Origin: Bacteroidota bacterium
GTDB lineage: Bacteria; Bacteroidota; Bacteroidia; Bacteroidales; Paludibacteraceae
Direction: 5' to 3'
Length of the DNA stretch: 64,000 bases
Assembly (NCBI GenBank): GCA_021779195.1
Contig: JAJYBB010000007.1
Location: 54,380 to 118,379, forward strand
Shown here: positions 9,318 to 17,342 of the stretch, in pieces
Layout: each line of letters begins with the position of its first letter
Position numbering within the stretch: the stretch's first letter is position 1
The notes under the pieces: generated by a model
Told to the model about the DNA's origin: nothing
What the model saw: only the letters and a program-made list of their open reading frames with translations
Databases searched by the model: none
Made by a program: the position numbers and the translations under genes

Positions 9318-9356
9318 CAAAGGTCAGATAATTTTTTTTTCTGACCTTTGTTTTTT
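9318..9356 (+). terminator. Intrinsic terminator after the cyclophilin gene
   Basis: CAAAGGTCAG (9318-9327) pairs perfectly with CTGACCTTTG (9341-9350) and is followed by TTTTTT: a 10-bp stem with a T-rich loop. Confidence 0.85.
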
Positions 9357-9594
9357 GATATCTTGGAGCTATAATTTCAAATCTAATGACTTGTCTATTT
9401 GATAATAATGATTTATCGTCCTCTCATAATCTTGCAAGTGGGGAATACGGTTCAACCGACGCTTCATTGCTGGGTCGTTCAAACCGCAGTAGGTGGTCGG
9501 TGTTTGGTCATCCAAGATATTTTTTCAATTTTAAAACAAAAATGGTGGAATGCTGGTATTTAATCCTATCGTTACCACCATTTATATAAAGTGT
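9357..9594. other. Intergenic stretch with weak hairpin at the methyltransferase 3' end
   Basis: No convincing gene. A plus-strand frame at 9386-9589 looks non-coding. AAATGGTGG (9540-9548) and CCACCATTT (9575-9583) could form a 9-bp stem that serves as a terminator for the minus-strand methyltransferase. Confidence 0.35.
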
Positions 9595-10662
9595 CTATAT
9601 GCAAAGACGTTTTGAGGTTTCAGAACTTAATTCGTCAATAAAAATATAATCTGGAGCAGCACTAAATAAATCACCCTGAATGTTGTTTATTTTTTCTTTT
9701 GTTACTCTTATCGCTTGCTCAGACTGGTCAATTCCAATCCATTTACGTCCGTTGAGTTGTGCTGCTTTTAAAGTTGTTCCTGAACCACAAAAACAATCAA
9801 GAACAATACTGTCTTCATTCGAGGAGGTTCTTATTATTAAATCCAACATATCAGGATTTTTTTCTGTTGGATAGTCTGGATATTGAGGGTCTTTATATTC
9901 CCAAATATCTTGAACTCTTTTTCCCTCTCTTTCATCTGCATAAATTATCTTTCTAGGATTGCCAGTTGAAGACCACTCTATTAAACCATCTTTATCCCAC
10001 TGCTCCAAAGTCGGCACATCGGTTCTCCAATGTCTGCCAACCGGAGGCATTATTCCTTTAAATGGTTGATTTGACTTTCCATTTTCGGTTTCCCCTGGAG
10101 CGTGAATTGGTACAGTTGTGTACTTTCTACCTTGTTTGTCAGTCTTAGGAAATAATTTTTCAAAGTCTTTTTCAGTGTATTTTTCTCTAGGTTCGTTCCA
10201 AATTGGAGTTGTCGTTTTGGTGTAAAACAAAATTAAATCTTTCACATTTCCATAACCAATCTTATCAAAATTTTTAGGATTGCATTTTACTCGTGTTATA
10301 TCATTACGAAAATTTTCTATACCAAAAACTTCATCCATCATTGCTTTTACATAATGTCCGATTTTATAATCAATATGCAAGTATATTGAACCTTGTTCGG
10401 AAAGTAATTCGCGAATAACTAGTAACCGTTCACGTAGAAATTCAATAAACTCTGAACCTTTTAATGTGTCGCTATACGCAATATCACCGTTCTTTGAATT
10501 GCTAATCGTAGAAGAACGTCCATTAGTTATTGTAAAATTACCTCCAGTAGCAAAAGGTGGGTCTATATAAACTAAGTCAATTTTACCTTTTAATTCTTGG
10601 ATACTTAAAAGATAATTTAACCCCTTTATATTATCGCTCTTTAATAATAAACTCTTATTCAT
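9595..10662 (-). CDS. Solitary beta-class DNA methyltransferase (N6-adenine or N4-cytosine)
   Basis: Catalytic motif IV (DLVYIDPPFATGG) lies near the N-terminus, and SAM-binding motif I (VLDCFCGSGTT) near the C-terminus, the motif order of beta-class amino-methyltransferases. DPPF favours adenine-N6 modification. Between them is a region like type III Mod-related enzymes (GRHWRTDVPTLEQW, VQDIWEYKD, YPTEKNPDMLDLII) that includes target recognition. The ATG at 10662 (MNKSLLLKSDNIKG) is preferred over an in-frame GTG at 10689. No restriction endonuclease gene adjoins it, so it is an orphan regulator/phage-type MTase or the remnant of a restriction system. Recognition sequence unknown. Confidence 0.88.
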   Translation of the reverse strand: MNKSLLLKSDNIKGLNYLLSIQELKGKIDLVYIDPPFATGGNFTITNGRSSTISNSKNGDIAYSDTLKGSEFIEFLRERLLVIRELLSEQGSIYLHIDYKIGHYVKAMMDEVFGIENFRNDITRVKCNPKNFDKIGYGNVKDLILFYTKTTTPIWNEPREKYTEKDFEKLFPKTDKQGRKYTTVPIHAPGETENGKSNQPFKGIMPPVGRHWRTDVPTLEQWDKDGLIEWSSTGNPRKIIYADEREGKRVQDIWEYKDPQYPDYPTEKNPDMLDLIIRTSSNEDSIVLDCFCGSGTTLKAAQLNGRKWIGIDQSEQAIRVTKEKINNIQGDLFSAAPDYIFIDELSSETSKRLCI

Positions 10663-10666
10663 ATAA

Positions 10667-10829
10667 TTAAAGCTGGTATAAATACTCACGTAAAACTAAG
10701 GCACTCATGATATTGTAATCTTTATATGTCTAAATTACCGATTTATACATTTTGTTATTTCCTTTAATGTATAAAACTCCATCTAAGATAGCGATTTTTT
10801 CTGCTTTTTCAATGTAAGTTGCAATTTAT
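10667..10829 (-). pseudogene. Possible degraded coding fragment upstream of the methyltransferase
   Basis: In one minus-strand frame, about 30 codons without a start (including YIEKAEKIAILDGVLYIKG) end at a TAG (10732-10730). After it the same frame stays open through MSALVLREYLYQL and stops five bases before the methyltransferase ATG. The codon pattern looks coding-like, so this could be the tail of a broken partner gene of a restriction-modification locus. The fragment is too short to identify. Confidence 0.25.
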
Positions 10830-11244
10830 TGAAGAAAAAACGGTTGGTAAGGCAAATCAACGCAACATATATTATTTATCTAACCAATTGCATCAATGAT
10901 ATTTATTTGCTTAAAATGAAAGTTATAAATATAGAATTAACCATAAAATGGAACTGTTAATTAACAATATATGACATCAACAAATTATCTTTGTTATGAA
11001 TAAATATCGTGATTATGAGCTCTATTTCGTTTATTAAATGAAAGAGGTGATTTAAACCAACCGTTTTAAATTTGAACCAAGTAACGATTTAAAAATTTAG
11101 ACTGTTGACCAGGTAATTAATACTTAAGTGTTCACCGAAATCGAAATTTATTTAGCCCAATTTAACGCATTAACCTTGAGCGTATTTTTTAAGCAACTTT
11201 GCATTCAGAGATTAATTTTTATAACAAACGATTAAACAACTACT
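10830..11244. other. AT-rich divergent intergenic region with candidate promoter
   Basis: No gene recognised. A plus-strand promoter candidate is TTG at 11176-11178 and CAACTTTG at 11194-11201, a near match to TAnnTTTG, 44 nt before the TonB receptor ATG. The rest has no clear structure. Confidence 0.35.
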
Positions 11245-13698
11245 ATGTATTTAAAATTTATTTCCTTCACTTTTTTTCTATGTTTGATTCACATTTCAAT
11301 GTTTTCGCAAACGACTTCTAATATTAATTGTTCCGTAAAAGGAATTGTAACCGATTCTGTGTCAAAGGAATTTATTCCCTATGTAACCATTTCAGTGGCG
11401 TCGGCAAATACGCCTGACGTATATCTGAAACGAATCGCTTCATGGCCTAAAGGCGATTTTGAATTGGTACTGAATAAAGCCGGAAACTATATTTTGACTT
11501 TTACATCGGTAGGGATGCAAAAGAAAACCTGCAATATTGCCGTAACACCTCAACAGCATATCATACATTTGGGAAACATCATGCTGTCGGATATGGATAA
11601 AAACTTGCACGAAGTGGTCATTTCTGCCGCAAAGCCCTTGGTAAAAGTGGATTTGGATAAAATCAGTTACGATACCAAATCCGATCCCGAGTCACTAAGT
11701 TCCAACGTGTTGGATATGTTGAAGAAGGTACCGATGGTTACGGTGGATGGTGAAGATAAAATTCAACTCAAGGGATCTTCAAATTTTAAGATTTATATAA
11801 ACGGGAAAGCTTCGGGCATGATGACCAATAATCCGTCGCAGGTACTGAAAAGTATGCCGGCATCGAGCATAAAAAGCATAGAAGTAATCACCGATCCCGG
11901 AGCTAAATATGATGCCGAAGGAGTGGGCGGTATTATCAATATCGTTATGGATCATTCGTTGAACGGTTTAACCGGAACCGTTCGGGCGAGTGCTAATACA
12001 AAAGGGGGGTATGGAGGTGGACTCTATGTATCAACCAAAATAGGAAAGTTCGGATTGACTACCAATTTAAATTACGGGAATAATCCCGAACCAAATCAAA
12101 CGTGGACGGGCGAAAAGGAAAATTTTAATTCGGTTTCGACCAAATATGTTTTACAAAATGCATTTTCTAATTCCAGATACCGGTTTTATTATGGAAACTT
12201 AGAAGCAAGTTATGAATTTGATTCGCTTAATCTGTTAAGTCTCACTATCGGAGGGTATTCAGGGCATGCTTCATCTGTCGACGATGGGAGTACGTATTCT
12301 TTGAATATGAACCGAGATACCATTTCGGCATTTAAACAACTGACCAGGAATGAAAACGGTTGGGGTGGAATGGATTTGTCGCTCGATTATCAGCGTTCGT
12401 TTAAAAAGCCCGAACAATTACTCACCTTGTCATATAGACTAAGCCGGATGCCTGATGCGACTGATAGTTATTCCGATCTGACCGGAGTGTTGAATTACAC
12501 AAGTTACAACCAGCATATTCAAAACAATGCAAAAGGAGATGAGCATACGTTTCAGGTGGATTATGCTGAACCGTTTAATAAAATACATGTCGTAGAATTT
12601 GGAGCTAAATATATTTTACGGTTAAACACCGGCGTTAATACTTATTTATTGCAAAATCCATCCACTTTAGCATGGGAACCAATGCCCAATCACCCAAAAA
12701 ATGATTTGAATCAAACACAAAACATTTTGGGAGCATATGGCAGTTACACTCTTAAATTAAAGAAATTTAGTGTCCGCGCGGGACTTCGTTACGAAGCGAC
12801 TGCCTCAACCATTGTATTAGTTGATACTAACTTTCGGGTAAATTTTCAGAACCTGGTACCTTCAGTAAGCATGAGTTATAAATTCAACGATGCTTCCAAT
12901 CTTCGGTTGAGTTATAACCAGCGCATTAGCCGCCCCGGCATTTGGTATCTGAATCCCTTTTTAGATAATTCCAATCCGTTTTCTCTTTCTCAGGGAAATC
13001 CCGATTTAAAGCCGGAGATCGATAACTCATTTTCGCTGAATTACAGTTATATTACTCCAAAACTGAATGTCAATACCAGTGTGTTTACATCCTTTACCAA
13101 CAATTCTATAGAAAGGGTGAGCAAATCACTTAATGATAGTGTAATTTTCAATACCTATAAAAATATAGGATTAAGTCAAAATACAGGATTATCATTGTAC
13201 GGTAATTGGCAACCCACTCAATCGGTCAGAGTAAATTTAAATGGAAATTTAGGATACACTTATATGACAACCAACGATGGCAGTGGACTGAATAATAAAG
13301 GTTTTAATTATTCGCTTTCGGTTAGTGGCGAATTTATATTACCTGCTGAAATTAAGTTGAATATGAATGGGGGTTATTATTCTCCAAGAGTCCAGTTGCA
13401 AGGTCAACGTTCCGGATTCTATTATTATACATTATCCATGTCGCGCGATTTTTTAAAGAAGAAATTGAATGTTTCTGCTTTTGCCCGAAATCCGTTTGAA
13501 GATAAAACAGTTTATAGTGGTTTTACTCAAACCGCTGACTACCGTTTCACAAATGCATCAACCTATATTTCACGCACATTCGGACTGTCTATCAGTTACC
13601 GATTTGGTCAATTAAAAGATCAGATTAAAAAAGTTACTAAAACGATTACGAATGATGATGTAAAAGGCGGCGGCAGTCAAAGTGGCGGTGCACAATAA
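11245..13698 (+). CDS. TonB-dependent-receptor-like outer membrane protein with CarboxypepD_reg-like domain
   Basis: An 817-aa exported protein: signal peptide in residues 1-22 (ending MFSQ), a CarboxypepD_reg-like beta-sandwich at about 28-110 (VKGIVTDSVSKEFIPYVTI), and a plug-like domain at about 125-230 with GSSNFKIYINGK and GAKYDAEGVGGIINIV. A long outer-membrane beta-barrel follows with many NxxNYG/LSYNQRISRP-type strands. RISRPGIWYLNPFLDNSNP is characteristic of the 'outer membrane beta-barrel family' close to TonB receptors. It is not a SusC homologue: it is shorter and has no adjacent SusD. The end is a Gly/Ser/Gln tail, not an aromatic barrel end. The substrate is unknown; peptide or small-molecule uptake are options. 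It is transcribed alone. Confidence 0.88.
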   Translation: MYLKFISFTFFLCLIHISMFSQTTSNINCSVKGIVTDSVSKEFIPYVTISVASANTPDVYLKRIASWPKGDFELVLNKAGNYILTFTSVGMQKKTCNIAVTPQQHIIHLGNIMLSDMDKNLHEVVISAAKPLVKVDLDKISYDTKSDPESLSSNVLDMLKKVPMVTVDGEDKIQLKGSSNFKIYINGKASGMMTNNPSQVLKSMPASSIKSIEVITDPGAKYDAEGVGGIINIVMDHSLNGLTGTVRASANTKGGYGGGLYVSTKIGKFGLTTNLNYGNNPEPNQTWTGEKENFNSVSTKYVLQNAFSNSRYRFYYGNLEASYEFDSLNLLSLTIGGYSGHASSVDDGSTYSLNMNRDTISAFKQLTRNENGWGGMDLSLDYQRSFKKPEQLLTLSYRLSRMPDATDSYSDLTGVLNYTSYNQHIQNNAKGDEHTFQVDYAEPFNKIHVVEFGAKYILRLNTGVNTYLLQNPSTLAWEPMPNHPKNDLNQTQNILGAYGSYTLKLKKFSVRAGLRYEATASTIVLVDTNFRVNFQNLVPSVSMSYKFNDASNLRLSYNQRISRPGIWYLNPFLDNSNPFSLSQGNPDLKPEIDNSFSLNYSYITPKLNVNTSVFTSFTNNSIERVSKSLNDSVIFNTYKNIGLSQNTGLSLYGNWQPTQSVRVNLNGNLGYTYMTTNDGSGLNNKGFNYSLSVSGEFILPAEIKLNMNGGYYSPRVQLQGQRSGFYYYTLSMSRDFLKKKLNVSAFARNPFEDKTVYSGFTQTADYRFTNASTYISRTFGLSISYRFGQLKDQIKKVTKTITNDDVKGGGSQSGGAQ

Positions 13699-14170
13699 CA
13701 CCTGAAACGATATTAGATAAATGAAATGATTATCCGTTCAATTACCAATGTCAATATAAAATTGAATACCATTTTCATTCTGTTTATGTAGGGACAACTT
13801 CATACTTATCTCAATATTCACCACAACGTGGCAATATATCCTTACCCAATGGCAAAGGGCTGTTGTATTAGAAATCAACATGTGTTCTGTAAGGACAATA
13901 TTATTATTTTGCCCTTACAGAACGCATATTTCGTATGTATTTAATCTAACCCAATGCTTTCATTGGGCTGGATTAGCGTTGGCTTACGGTTAAAAAATCA
14001 TTGGGTGGTCAAAAAGCGCCTAAACCAATTTTCCTTTTTATTTTACTTTCCACGCAATAAAGTTGTGCGGGAGCTTGGGTTTTCCGTTTGAAATGGAACA
14101 CGAACTGCTTCGTCCGAGTTCCTAATAATACGTTCACATTATTACATTTCATTTACTTATTTGCTGCATG
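13699..14170. other. Intergenic stretch with three inverted repeats
   Basis: No gene. TTCAATT (13738-13744) and AATTGAA (13760-13766) form an inverted repeat, and the 19 bp at 13748-13766 recur exactly at 34834-34852. GTTCTGTAAG (13884-13893) pairs with CTTACAGAAC (13914-13923). TAATC plus CCCAATG pair with CATTGGG plus GATTA (13942-13975). Both flanking genes end here, so terminator roles are possible, but the T-tracts are poor. Confidence 0.45.
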
Positions 14171-15250
14171 TTATTTTAAAATCAACTCCCCTGTTTTCAA
14201 ATTTGGTTGAATTTGGTTTGTCCAATTCAATTCCATGCTGTTGTCGGTTGGAAATAAAATGGGAAGAAAAATATATTTTGAATTAAAATAATACTTTCCA
14301 TCCCAGCGGTCGCCAATATAAATATAACTGGTAGTTTTCGAACCTTGAAGGGGAAGAATAAAGGTTGATTGAGAGTGGTAGGTTGTGGAATCTCCAAGGT
14401 TTTTCAATTCCGACCAGGGGCCGGCAATTGATTTAGCATAGGCATATTTAGCCTGATTTGGTGCCCAACCTGTGCAACCCGAATTAATCATAAAAAAAGT
14501 ATTCCCTCTTTTTACGATTGCAGGTGCTTCTCGATGTCCACCCGCCCAAAGTGTTGCAATCTGTTGCTGAACGTCGGTATAATCGGGGGTGAGTTTATAA
14601 AGAATCAAATCGTAATTTTCACGGGCAGCCGATACAAAATATGCAGTTCCATCGTCATCCTTATAAAGATTGCAATCACGCGACATATTTCCGAACGGAC
14701 GGAAACTTTTCAGAAAATGAAATGGTTTTTCAATGTCCGACGATACGGCAACAGCAGCTCGGGCATACGAATAATTATTGTTATACTCATAGTGCATCCA
14801 CATCACAAATTGTTTCGTCTTTTCGTTATAAATTACTTTCGGACGTTCAATATTGGCTTTGTCCAATTCAGGGCTCGATTGGCGGCTCAGAATATTTCCT
14901 CTAAATTCCCAATTGATTAAATCAGTTGAACGATAACAAGATACAAGTATATCATTATGACGGTTTTCACCGATCCAATAATAATATTTGCCTAATTTCA
15001 GAAAACCTCCACCATGAGCATTGATCGCATTTCCTTGCAAGTCGGTCAACGTTTTTCCATTCATGAGTCGAGTTTTCAGGATATTATTCTGCTCATGTTG
15101 TTGGTTATCATCTATCGCTGACCCATAAACAATTAAGCTGAATATGAGGAAGAAAAATACAGATGAAAGTTTCAGGAAGGTTGGATGATTTTTGCGTAAA
15201 AGCATTCTTTTTTCTCTTCTCATTGAATTGCCCATAAAATTTATTTTCAT
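14171..15250 (-). CDS. GH43 glycosidase, resembling exo-beta-1,3-galactanases
   Basis: A five-bladed-propeller GH43 enzyme with an N-terminal hydrophobic export segment (SSVFFFLIFSLIVYGSA). The usual GH43 N-terminal base Asp is absent: the position reads INAHGGGFL, as in the exo-beta-1,3-galactanase-like subfamilies (24/34). The general acid is probably Glu241 (GHREAPAIV), the pKa modulator Asp192 (SRDCNLY), and Gln294 (HSQSTFILP) aligns with the Gln proposed to help catalysis in that group. It would release galactose from beta-1,3-galactan or act on related side chains. The start is uncertain: Met at 15223 or 15205 would give a more normal signal peptide. It is the last gene of the glycosidase run, but a strong hairpin separates it from GH51. 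Confidence 0.82.
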   Translation of the reverse strand: MKINFMGNSMRREKRMLLRKNHPTFLKLSSVFFFLIFSLIVYGSAIDDNQQHEQNNILKTRLMNGKTLTDLQGNAINAHGGGFLKLGKYYYWIGENRHNDILVSCYRSTDLINWEFRGNILSRQSSPELDKANIERPKVIYNEKTKQFVMWMHYEYNNNYSYARAAVAVSSDIEKPFHFLKSFRPFGNMSRDCNLYKDDDGTAYFVSAARENYDLILYKLTPDYTDVQQQIATLWAGGHREAPAIVKRGNTFFMINSGCTGWAPNQAKYAYAKSIAGPWSELKNLGDSTTYHSQSTFILPLQGSKTTSYIYIGDRWDGKYYFNSKYIFLPILFPTDNSMELNWTNQIQPNLKTGELILK

Positions 15251-15272
15251 ATTTAACTCATTTTCTGAATTG

Positions 15273-15310
15273 AATTCAGGCTAAATCAACAGTTTGATTT
15301 AGCCTGAATT
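15273..15310. terminator. 17-bp perfect hairpin between GH51 and GH43 genes
   Basis: A 17-nt arm (15273-15289) starting AATTCAGGCT pairs without mismatch with 15294-15310 (ending AGCCTGAATT) around a CAGT loop. It lies after the GH51 stop and 22 bp before the GH43 frame on the same strand. The T-tract is poor, so it may be a terminator, an mRNA-processing or stabilising element. Confidence 0.6.
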
Positions 15311-15400
15311 TTCATCGACAAAATTAGATAATCATTTATCGAACAAGGTATAGAATCAATTCAATAAGGTGAATAATCACTTCATTGACTTAAATAATGC

Positions 15401-17335
15401 TCATTTCTTGCTTTTCAATGAAGATTTTAATCTCAATATTACTAAAGAATAAGGAGGAATAAGCAATTTTGAAGCAGTATTCAGTTTCAGAGTATTGGTA
15501 TGAGGAATTACGATAGCCGGCGACTCCATTCTATCCTGATCGTTGGGTTTCCCGGTTAAAATGGTATAATCCATTGTAGATTTCAATCCTTTGAATTTTG
15601 AAATATCGATTTTTACGTTTTCAGGTTTGTTGTTGATATTTACGAATTTCAAGCATATATCACCCGATTTGGTTTCGCGAACAACGGAGTAAGCAAACAG
15701 AGAATCATTTTTTTCGGGATGAATGATATGGTCGATATACTGATCACCCGAGTTGGTTGCGAAAAGTTTTTGCACATAATAATTGACGGTAGGAAACACC
15801 GCAGTATTGCTGAAATAAATTAAGTCGGGATTCCATTGGGTATGTCCTTTTTTTGCGAGTAACGGGGCATACGATGATAACTGAACCACATCGCCGTTTC
15901 GCTCGAGCGAAGTCATGTAAGCGGCTTCGGACAGAGCATTATATAAAGTGCTGCCATGCGAGGCATATTCACCGACATAGACTTTTGGACCTTTGCGATC
16001 GTAGGTATCATATCGATGTTGATTGGCAATAAACCATTCGGGTTTCATATAATAATGTTCATCTACAATGGGCACTTGCAGTTGGCGGGCAAATTTCCAA
16101 CCCAGTTCAAAGTCTTCGCCGCCAGGAGCAGGTCCCACCGTACCAATAACTGTAATTTCGGGATGCTTGGCTTTAACTGCTTCATAAATTTGTTTGAACC
16201 GTTCACGAAATTCAGGTGTTTGTTTATCTTCATTCCCAATGCCAATATATTGTAAATGAAAAGAATCGGGATGGCCGGCAGCAGCCCGTTTCGCTCCCCA
16301 TGTGGATGTAACAGGACCATTTGCCCATTCAATCAAATCGAGTACTTCCTGAATATAAGCAGGCATTTCGGCTTCCGGAATGCCTTTTTGACCAGTTCCG
16401 CCAATGCGCCATGTTCCACCGGAGTTTTGGCAGCTTACACCAGCAGGTAACACGGGCAAAGGTTTTGCTCCAATATCTTCACAAAACTGGAAATATTCGA
16501 AATAACCAAGTCCGGCAGTTTGATGATAACCCCAGATGTCTTTTTGTTCCACACGTTGTTCAACCGGACCAATTGTATTTTCCCACCGATACATATTTCC
16601 TATGCCATCACCATGCACGAGACATCCACCCGGAAAGCGTATAAACTTAGGATGCAAATCGGCAATGGTTTGTGCCAAATCAGCCCGAAGTCCGTTTTGC
16701 CGGTTTTTAAATGTTTTTTCAGGAAAAAGCGAGACCATGTCGATCGCCACTTTGCCCTTTGCAGTGGCTAAAAGCACTAAGTTGGCTGAATCCGAACTTT
16801 CGGTAGCGGTTATGGTGGTTTCATATTTTTTCCAATCATGCGAATTTGTTGTAACCGTTGATTCGCCCAGTAACTTCCCTTTTTTGTCAAATAGTTTTAT
16901 GGAAAAAGGGATTTGATTTTCGGATAGTTGTCTTAGGAAAACCGAAAAATTATAATGCTCGCCAGCTTTGACAACTATGCCATCGAAACCTGTATTTCTT
17001 AACCCGATCCCTTCGCTTCCGGCATCTTCAATATTTAAAATAACGTAATGAGGATTATTTTTATGCACGGGTTGATTTGTCTCGATACTGACAGTTCCAT
17101 AAGCATACCCTTTTGTAATATAATCCCAGGCTGTAAATGCATTCCAGCCATAGTGATCGCTCGGGTTGTACTCGAAGGATCTGTTTTGAATCATTTCGGC
17201 ATATAATCCGCCATCAGCAGCATAATTAATATCTTCGAAGAAAATTCCGAAAAGGTCAGGACTGATTTTTTTTGCCTGAGCCATTCCTCCCAAAGCAATG
17301 AATAACAATACAATTAGACGAAACTTGGTTTTCAT
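15401..17335 (-). CDS. GH51 alpha-L-arabinofuranosidase
   Basis: 644 aa with signal peptide (residues 1-21, ending MAQA). The mature start LFGIFFEDINYAADGGLYAEMI is the typical GH51 opening. A carbohydrate-binding-like beta-sandwich insertion occupies about residues 85-205. The barrel carries FIRFPGGCLVHG, the acid/base in IGIGNEDKQ (Asn-Glu pair) and the nucleophile Glu in VYVGEYASHG. A beta-sandwich domain closes the protein (LKLNTASKLLIPPYSLVILRL). It hydrolyses terminal alpha-L-arabinofuranosyl residues of arabinan or arabinogalactan. It follows the double GH43 gene by 7 bp, indicating an operon. Confidence 0.95.
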   Translation of the reverse strand: MKTKFRLIVLLFIALGGMAQAKKISPDLFGIFFEDINYAADGGLYAEMIQNRSFEYNPSDHYGWNAFTAWDYITKGYAYGTVSIETNQPVHKNNPHYVILNIEDAGSEGIGLRNTGFDGIVVKAGEHYNFSVFLRQLSENQIPFSIKLFDKKGKLLGESTVTTNSHDWKKYETTITATESSDSANLVLLATAKGKVAIDMVSLFPEKTFKNRQNGLRADLAQTIADLHPKFIRFPGGCLVHGDGIGNMYRWENTIGPVEQRVEQKDIWGYHQTAGLGYFEYFQFCEDIGAKPLPVLPAGVSCQNSGGTWRIGGTGQKGIPEAEMPAYIQEVLDLIEWANGPVTSTWGAKRAAAGHPDSFHLQYIGIGNEDKQTPEFRERFKQIYEAVKAKHPEITVIGTVGPAPGGEDFELGWKFARQLQVPIVDEHYYMKPEWFIANQHRYDTYDRKGPKVYVGEYASHGSTLYNALSEAAYMTSLERNGDVVQLSSYAPLLAKKGHTQWNPDLIYFSNTAVFPTVNYYVQKLFATNSGDQYIDHIIHPEKNDSLFAYSVVRETKSGDICLKFVNINNKPENVKIDISKFKGLKSTMDYTILTGKPNDQDRMESPAIVIPHTNTLKLNTASKLLIPPYSLVILRLKSSLKSKK

Positions 17336-17342
17336 AATATTT

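Noticed and set aside
9386..9589. 67-codon plus-strand frame after the cyclophilin terminator
   Set aside because: No recognisable domain, unlikely composition, and it covers the hairpin at the methyltransferase 3' end.
10663..10689. GTG start for the methyltransferase
   Set aside because: The ATG at 10662 gives a family-like N-terminus; the extension adds only nine unconserved residues.
11245..13698. SusC assignment for the TonB-like protein
   Set aside because: Too short, no SusD neighbour, and the barrel resembles the outer membrane beta-barrel family rather than SusC.
15956..16916. Overlapping plus-strand frames opposite the GH51 gene
   Set aside because: Antisense shadows of a well-supported gene without domain signals of their own.
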